Part shown: positions 6,832 through 11,105 of the stretch, one piece after another
Numbering within the stretch: the first letter of the stretch is position 1
How the letters are laid out: the number at the start of each line of letters is the position of its first letter
Assembly (NCBI GenBank): GCA_020024105.1
Contig: JAHHUH010000039.1
Location: forward strand, 1-11,105
Length of the DNA stretch: 11,105 nucleotides
Origin: Phascolarctobacterium sp.
Lineage (GTDB): Bacteria; Bacillota; Negativicutes; Acidaminococcales; Acidaminococcaceae
Direction: 5' to 3'
Program-made: the position numbers and the translations under genes
The notes under the pieces: generated by a model
The model's database searches: none
What the model saw: the letters and a program-made list of their open reading frames with translations, nothing else
Told to the model about the DNA's origin: nothing

Positions 6832-7746
6832 ATGGAAAAGCAAGTAAGAATTCGGGTACCGGCAACCTCTGCTAACTGCGGTCCGGGCTTTGACAGCCTG
6901 GGACTTGCCTGCACTCTCTATAATTATGCAACTTATACGATTACTGCCACTCCCGGTCTTGAGCTGGAGGTCCAGGGGGAGGGCAGGGATTTTTTGACCG
7001 CTGATAGACGTAATCTGGCCATCAATAGCTTTTACAAGGGCTGGAATGCGGCTACTGGTGGGGAAAGAGTCGGCCTGAGGCTGTCCTTGGAAAATAATAT
7101 TCCCCTGTCTAGAGGCCTGGGCAGCAGTTCCAGCGCCATTGTAGCAGGCCTTTATGCGGCTAACTGCCTGGCAGGAAATACTCTGAGCCAGGAGCAACTG
7201 CTGGCTCTGGCTACGGAAATTGAAGGGCATCCGGATAATGTGGCGCCTGCGCTCTATGGTGGTCTGACCATCAGCTATACGGCTGAGGGTGCACCCCATA
7301 GCCTGCGGCTGTTACCGGCCAAGCCCTTGAAGTTTATTGCCGTGGTACCGGCAAGTCCACTGTCCACCAGTCTGGCCCGGCAGGCTATTCCGGCCACTGT
7401 ACCCCATGAGGATGCAGTTTTTAATACGGCCAGGGCGTCCCTTCTGGTAGGGGCCCTGCTCAGCGGTCAGTACCAGTATCTGGCTGAGGGTCTGGAGGAT
7501 AGGCTGCACCAGCCCTATAGGGCGAAGCTGATTCCCGGTTTGGCCGAGGTCTGGGAGGCAGCCCGTCAGCAGGGTGCCTATAATGCTATTATTTCCGGTG
7601 CCGGCTCCACCGTCATGGCCTATGCGCCCTGGGAGGCGGACCATGAGGCTATTGGTCGGGCTATGCAGGAGGCTTTTGCCCGTCAAGGAGAAAAGGCAGT
7701 GTACCATGTATTGGATTTGGACAAGGAAGGCGTACAGGCATTGTAA
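6832..7746 (+). CDS. thrB: Homoserine kinase
   Basis: A GHMP-family kinase that phosphorylates homoserine to O-phosphohomoserine, the substrate of threonine synthase. The 304 residues fit the family. Motif 1 is VPATSANCGPGFDSLGLA (from residue 9). Motif 2, the ATP-phosphate loop, is PLSRGLGSSSSAIVAG, with GLGSSSSA at 95-102. Motif 3 is ISGAGSTVMAY from residue 254. I prefer ATG 6832 because AGGTGG lies 5 bases upstream and the in-frame GTGs at 6823 and 6826 are within that site. The hom stop is only 9 bases upstream. thrC does not follow: the next feature is a tRNA, so threonine synthase must be elsewhere. No convincing terminator separates thrB from the tRNA promoter; only a 5-bp hairpin (7764-7777) without a T run is seen. 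Confidence 0.96.
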   Translation: MEKQVRIRVPATSANCGPGFDSLGLACTLYNYATYTITATPGLELEVQGEGRDFLTADRRNLAINSFYKGWNAATGGERVGLRLSLENNIPLSRGLGSSSSAIVAGLYAANCLAGNTLSQEQLLALATEIEGHPDNVAPALYGGLTISYTAEGAPHSLRLLPAKPLKFIAVVPASPLSTSLARQAIPATVPHEDAVFNTARASLLVGALLSGQYQYLAEGLEDRLHQPYRAKLIPGLAEVWEAARQQGAYNAIISGAGSTVMAYAPWEADHEAIGRAMQEAFARQGEKAVYHVLDLDKEGVQAL

Positions 7747-7785
7747 TACTTATGCAGAAGTTCTAGGAGATTTCCTAAAAAACTG

Positions 7786-7814
7786 TTGACATATGTAATC
7801 TGAATGGTTATAAT
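7786..7814 (+). promoter_or_regulatory. Perfect consensus sigma-70 promoter for tRNA-Pro
   Basis: TTGACA (7786-7791), a spacer of exactly 17 bp and TATAAT (7809-7814). Transcription would start around 7821, a few bases ahead of the mature tRNA. This is the strongest promoter sequence in the window. Confidence 0.92.
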
Positions 7815-7827
7815 ATGTTTTGTGATT

Positions 7828-7904
7828 CGGGGCGTGGCTCAGCTTGGTAGAGCGCTTCCTTGGGGTGGAAGAGGTCGTGGGTTCGAATCCCGCCGCTCCG
7901 ACCA
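7828..7904 (+). tRNA. tRNA-Pro (anticodon GGG)
   Basis: A 77-base cloverleaf. The acceptor CGGGGCG (7828-7834) pairs with CGCTCCG (7894-7900), with one G-U pair and the C1-G72 pair typical of bacterial tRNA-Pro. The D arm contains GCTCAGCTTGGTAGAGC. The anticodon stem CTTCC/GGAAG encloses the loop TTGGGGT, giving anticodon GGG, which reads CCC and CCU. The T arm is GTGGG-TTCGAAT-CCCGC. The discriminator A and encoded CCA are at 7901-7904. It has its own consensus promoter and a terminator 15 bases after the CCA. Confidence 0.96.
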
Positions 7905-7918
7905 AAGTCGGATTCATT

Positions 7919-7949
7919 GCCTTTACGGTTTTCCGTAAAGGCTTTTTTT
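7919..7949 (+). terminator. Rho-independent terminator after tRNA-Pro
   Basis: A perfect 10-bp stem GCCTTTACGG (7919-7928) / CCGTAAAGGC (7933-7942), a TTTT loop and seven Ts. It ends the tRNA transcript and probably any read-through from hom-thrB. Only 26 bases separate it from the next start codon. Confidence 0.93.
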
Positions 7950-7975
7950 ATGTTTGTAAATAGGAGGAAGCAGTC

Positions 7976-8536
7976 GTGATTCGTACCTTAAAATTTGTCT
8001 GTAGCGAATGTGGTCAAGAATTTGTACCCGAAGGAGAAGTACATTATCGTGATAATTACCTGAGCAGTAATATCCGCGATACTAAGTTTATTTGTCCGGC
8101 ATGCATTCGGGCTTGGGAAGCCAAATGGCAGATTAAATATGCTGCCTTTGCCGAAGAGGATTATGTCCTGACGGTAACCATTGAACTGGAGGACGGTAGC
8201 ATTTACGAAAATCTGGACTGTACCCCCATTGAAGAAACTGAAACCGTGGTAGTGGGGGAGGATATACCCCTGGCTGCCCAAAAGCTGCTCTATGAGATTT
8301 ATACGGTCTGGGATCAGAAGCGTAAGCAGAATACATTAAAGGATTGCACCTTTAATGATGAGTTTATGCGGACCACTTTCAGCTGTGAAACCTATGGCGG
8401 AGAAAAATACGAAAATATCGCCTTCCGCTTTACGATGAAGGGCCAGCTGGAAACAGAAAAACCCGTACCCGACTATATTGAAGAACAAATCATTGATGCT
8501 TATAAGATTTATGAAGCTCAAAATAATCTGGAATAA
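7976..8536 (+). CDS. Zinc-ribbon protein of unknown function with an internal repeat
   Basis: A 186-residue acidic soluble protein, with no signal peptide and no membrane segment. The N-terminus has a four-cysteine zinc-ribbon pattern, CSEC (Cys9, Cys12) and CPAC (Cys40, Cys43), followed by a Trp-rich RAWEAKWQ. The rest appears to contain two copies of a unit of about 50 residues (67-114 and 134-182). Each has a YEN tripeptide (77-79; 145-147), a Pro 18-19 residues later (98; 165), and an aromatic Y-x-[VI]-[WY] helix end 11 residues after that (109; 176). I do not recognise the family. The GTG start is supported by AGGAGG (7962-7967), 8 bases upstream; no ATG is nearby in frame. The stop is 12 bp before prfC, so the two genes are probably co-translated. 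A link to translation or nucleic-acid binding is suggested only by the zinc ribbon and neighbours. Confidence 0.85.
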   Translation: MIRTLKFVCSECGQEFVPEGEVHYRDNYLSSNIRDTKFICPACIRAWEAKWQIKYAAFAEEDYVLTVTIELEDGSIYENLDCTPIEETETVVVGEDIPLAAQKLLYEIYTVWDQKRKQNTLKDCTFNDEFMRTTFSCETYGGEKYENIAFRFTMKGQLETEKPVPDYIEEQIIDAYKIYEAQNNLE

Positions 8537-8548
8537 CGAGGAGAACAT

Positions 8549-10159
8549 ATGCAGGAATTATTAGATAAGATTGAAAAACGCCGTACCTTCGCCATCATCT
8601 CTCACCCTGACGCAGGTAAAACTACTTTGACAGAAAAGCTGCTGCTCTATGGTGGAGCAATCCATCTGGCCGGTTCCGTTAAGGCTAGAAAAAGCAATAA
8701 GCATGCTGTTTCTGACTGGATGGAAATCGAAAAGCAACGTGGTATTTCCGTTACCTCCTCTGTTTTACAATTTGATTATGACGGCTATCGTGTCAATATC
8801 CTCGATACCCCTGGTCACCAGGACTTCTCCGAGGATACCTACCGTACCCTGATGGCTGCGGACAGTGCAGTCATGCTGATTGATGCTGCCAAGGGTATCG
8901 AGCCCCAGACTAAAAAGCTGTTCTGGGTCTGCCACCGTCGTCATTTACCTATTTTTACCTTTGTTAACAAATTGGACCGCTATGGCCGTAACCCCTTTGA
9001 TCTGATGGACGAGCTGGAAAAAATCCTTCATATCAGGGCGTATCCCATTAACTGGCCCATTGGCATTGATGGTCAGTACAAGGGCGTGTATAACCGTCTG
9101 GAAAATACCATTGAGCTTTTTGAGGAGGATGGCAGCCATGGCTCCAAGCGTTTGAAATCTACTACTGGCTCCCTGGATGACCCCAAGATCAGGGCCATGC
9201 TGGGTGATGATCTTTACGAAAACCTGTGCAATGATATTGAGCTGCTGGATTTGGCAGGCGATGAATTTGACATGGAAAAGGTTAATGCCGGCGAGTTAAC
9301 CCCCATGTTCTTCGGTTCCGCTATGACTAACTTCGGCGTACAGGCTTTTTTGGAAAAATTTTTGGAAATGTCTCCTAAACCTCAGCCAAGAGCGCTTCAA
9401 GATGGTACAATGGTAATGCCGGAGAATGAAAATTTCTCTGCCTTCATATTCAAAATTCAGGCAAACATGAACCCTGCCCACCGCGACCGTATTTCCTTTA
9501 TGCGTATCTGCTCCGGTGTCTTTGAAAAGGGGATGAGTGTTTACCACAAGCAGTCCAATAAGGTGATTAAATTAGCACAGCCCCAGCAGTTCCTGGCCCA
9601 GGAGAGAACCATTGTAGAAAAGGCTTATCCTGGCGATATCATCGGTGTTTTTGACCCCGGTATTTTCGGCATCGGCGACTCCCTGAGCGATAGCAAGCTG
9701 AAGCTGCAGTTTGAAGATTTCCCCGTTTTTCCGCCGGAAATTTTTGCCCGCGTCCAACCGAAGGATTCTATGAAGCGTAAGCAGTTCGAGAAGGGCATTA
9801 TGCAGCTTTCCCAGGAGGGTGCTATCCAGGTATTTGAACAGCGTGATATTGGTATTGAAAGCTACATCGTCGGCGTAGTCGGCGTATTGCAGCTGGAGGT
9901 ACTGGAATATCGTCTGCTGAATGAATACGGTGCTAAGCTGCTTATGAACCAGTTGCCCTATTCCGTAGCCCGCTGGGTTTACGCAGAGGATAAAAAGGCT
10001 TTGGACGGCATGAAGGGTCTGGATAATGGTATGTTAGTATATGATGCAAAGGAGAGACCTGTTATTTTAGTTAATAATGAATGGTCATTGAACTGGATTC
10101 TGGAAAGAAACCCAGGCATCCAATTCTTAACGGTACCTGCCGATGTTGAACGGATTTAA
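8549..10159 (+). CDS. prfC: Peptide chain release factor 3 (RF3)
   Basis: A translational GTPase that removes RF1/RF2 from the ribosome after peptide release; cytoplasmic. The 536 residues are close to the family norm (about 530). The G1 loop SHPDAGKTT (18-26) is the RF3 form. WMEIEKQRGISVTSS is the switch I/G2 region. G3 is DTPGHQD (Asp86-His90 and on) and G4 is NKLD (140-143). The His-containing DTPGH carries the catalytic histidine of translational GTPases. The SHPDAGKTT loop and KARKSNKHAVSDWM separate it from EF-G and TetM types. The ATG has GAGGAG about 6 bases upstream. It follows the zinc-ribbon gene by 12 bp and its last 17 bp overlap the putative start of the sensor kinase. A direct repeat spans its stop codon. 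Confidence 0.97.
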   Translation: MQELLDKIEKRRTFAIISHPDAGKTTLTEKLLLYGGAIHLAGSVKARKSNKHAVSDWMEIEKQRGISVTSSVLQFDYDGYRVNILDTPGHQDFSEDTYRTLMAADSAVMLIDAAKGIEPQTKKLFWVCHRRHLPIFTFVNKLDRYGRNPFDLMDELEKILHIRAYPINWPIGIDGQYKGVYNRLENTIELFEEDGSHGSKRLKSTTGSLDDPKIRAMLGDDLYENLCNDIELLDLAGDEFDMEKVNAGELTPMFFGSAMTNFGVQAFLEKFLEMSPKPQPRALQDGTMVMPENENFSAFIFKIQANMNPAHRDRISFMRICSGVFEKGMSVYHKQSNKVIKLAQPQQFLAQERTIVEKAYPGDIIGVFDPGIFGIGDSLSDSKLKLQFEDFPVFPPEIFARVQPKDSMKRKQFEKGIMQLSQEGAIQVFEQRDIGIESYIVGVVGVLQLEVLEYRLLNEYGAKLLMNQLPYSVARWVYAEDKKALDGMKGLDNGMLVYDAKERPVILVNNEWSLNWILERNPGIQFLTVPADVERI

Positions 10160-10195
10160 AAACAAAACCAAGGCTATGGATTTTGAACGGATTTA
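10142..10195 (+). repeat. 17-bp near-perfect direct repeat at the prfC/kinase junction
   Basis: GATGTTGAACGGATTTA (10142-10158) and GATTTTGAACGGATTTA (10179-10195) differ at one base and start 37 bases apart. The first copy encodes the last residues and most of the stop codon of prfC (DVERI-stop). The second encodes DFERIY near the N-terminus of the kinase. The pattern suggests a local duplication. Confidence 0.7.
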
Positions 10196-11105
10196 TGTAA
10201 CCCGGTACACCAATAATCAGGGATTTTTTACGTTGTCTCAAAAAATTGTTATCCTGATTACTCTTGTTGTTTTTATTGCTCTGTTGCCCTCTGCCGTGTT
10301 TACTACTAACAGGGTGGCCCAGGTCATTTATGATCGTGTCAGCATTAACGCGGCCAGCATCAATACCATTCTCTGCTATTCTCCCGAAATTCGGAAGGGA
10401 CTTCAATATTATTATTCTCCTAATATAGATGTTAATAACGATGTTATGGCTAATTTTGTTAATGACGTGGATAATTCTGATGAGGCCAGTGTGGCAGTGT
10501 ATGATAAGGATAAAAAGCTACGCGTGCTGTATAATCCCAGTGGAATTAAGAACTTTGCCGATAGTGCCCATGAGTTGGTGGAAAAATATGCCGATTACGA
10601 TGATGTAAATTGGCAGGAAAATTATAAAATCCCCAACAAGGCCTTTGGCTACGTCAAAAATAATGATGGAATTTTGGTAGGATATGTAGTTACTGGTTAT
10701 TCTGATGATATTCTTAATAATTCTGCCATCGATTCCATTCTCTTCCTACTTTTTATGACCATGTGTGGTCTGATGGTGGGCATCTTTGGTGCGATTTATC
10801 TGGCCAGCAGGGTCAAGAGAATTCTCTTCGGCCTGGAGCCGGAGGCTATTGCTGCAATGCTGGAGGAGCGTAATATTATGCTGGACTCCGTGCGTGAGGG
10901 CATTATGACCATGGATAGTGATGGGATGATATCCATGGTGAATATCGAAGCCAAGGTATTACTCCAGCAAGCGAAGATTAAGGATAGTAACAAGCTGGTA
11001 GGAAAGAATATTAAGGATGTTTTTGGCGAAAATGCCATTTTCCAGCATACGCTGCAAAGTGGTAAGGTCTTTACGGATGCCAGCACCAAGCTGGGCGCCA
11101 CCATG
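10143..11105 (+). CDS. CitA/DcuS-type sensor histidine kinase (3' end outside the window)
   Basis: An open frame continues to the window edge: 321 residues so far, with no stop. Order: a short cytoplasmic N-terminus, membrane segment 1 (about 34-55), an extracytoplasmic sensor region of about 140 residues (about 56-197) of the Cache/PDC size, membrane segment 2 (about 199-221), and then VKRILFGLEPEAIAAMLEER (224-243), the linker signature of CitA/DcuS/DctS kinases. A cytoplasmic PAS domain begins with LDSVREGIMTMDSDGMISMVN. The kinase domain with its His box lies beyond the edge. Relatives sense citrate, C4-dicarboxylates or malate, usually with a response regulator next door. Two starts are possible: ATG 10143, overlapping prfC by 17 bp with no clear Shine-Dalgarno, or ATG 10176, 16 bases after the prfC stop, with a weak AAGG very close. 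I list the longer form but the start is uncertain. The ligand cannot be told from this sequence. Confidence 0.88.
   Translation, partial: MLNGFKNKTKAMDFERIYVTRYTNNQGFFTLSQKIVILITLVVFIALLPSAVFTTNRVAQVIYDRVSINAASINTILCYSPEIRKGLQYYYSPNIDVNNDVMANFVNDVDNSDEASVAVYDKDKKLRVLYNPSGIKNFADSAHELVEKYADYDDVNWQENYKIPNKAFGYVKNNDGILVGYVVTGYSDDILNNSAIDSILFLLFMTMCGLMVGIFGAIYLASRVKRILFGLEPEAIAAMLEERNIMLDSVREGIMTMDSDGMISMVNIEAKVLLQQAKIKDSNKLVGKNIKDVFGENAIFQHTLQSGKVFTDASTKLGATM

Noticed and set aside
6754..7299. 181-codon minus-strand frame opposite hom and thrB
   Set aside because: It is antisense to well-supported enzyme genes and has no domain; it arises from codon bias of the sense genes. The same applies to the minus-strand frames at 3072-3563 and 7312-7707.
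7887..7904. tRNA-Pro 3' end as a phage/island attachment site
   Set aside because: No second copy of the tRNA 3' end and no integrase gene seen in the window.
1..11105. CRISPR array
   Set aside because: No regularly spaced repeats of CRISPR length anywhere; the repeats seen are short and irregular.

Overview
The window looks like a chromosomal segment of a low-to-mid GC Bacillota (Firmicutes). A member of the Negativicutes, such as the Acidaminococcaceae/Phascolarctobacterium group, is my best guess. That guess rests on overall gene style and protein resemblance, not on a marker gene, so treat it as inference. All genes I can support are on the + strand.

Layout. Positions 1-1160 are AT-rich and look like decayed accessory DNA. 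They hold a small membrane-protein gene split into two frames (66-302 and 299-880), then a short orphan C-terminal coding remnant (972-1115) and a terminator. Positions 1161-1892 hold no convincing gene. They contain an imperfect inverted repeat (1616-1631 / 1728-1743), some weaker repeats and a G-rich tract. Base composition then changes to that of ordinary housekeeping genes. A 974-residue M16C metallopeptidase (PreP/insulinase type) has its own promoter and a strong terminator. Next is a threonine-biosynthesis operon: a UPF0735 HTH-ACT protein (PheB/ThrR type), homoserine dehydrogenase (hom) and homoserine kinase (thrB). Its promoter has an extended -10, and A/T palindromes lie beside it. 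A tRNA-Pro(GGG) follows under a perfect-consensus promoter and is closed by a terminator. Last come a zinc-ribbon protein of unknown function with an internal duplication, peptide chain release factor 3 (prfC), and the first 321 residues of a CitA/DcuS-type sensor histidine kinase that runs off the right edge.

How the parts work together. The ACT/HTH protein is the likely amino-acid-responsive regulator of the hom-thrB genes behind it. hom makes homoserine and thrB phosphorylates it. Threonine synthase (thrC) and aspartokinase are not in the window. thrB has no clear terminator before the tRNA, so thr transcripts may run through tRNA-Pro. The zinc-ribbon gene, prfC and the kinase are packed tightly (12-bp gap, then a 17-bp overlap) and probably form one transcript. 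There is little room for a separate promoter between the tRNA terminator and that cluster.

I do not see a clear undescribed defence or mobile system. The points most worth a second look are the internally duplicated zinc-ribbon protein next to prfC, the inverted-repeat element in the gene-free stretch, the frameshifted membrane gene with the orphan tail, and the duplication at the prfC/kinase junction.
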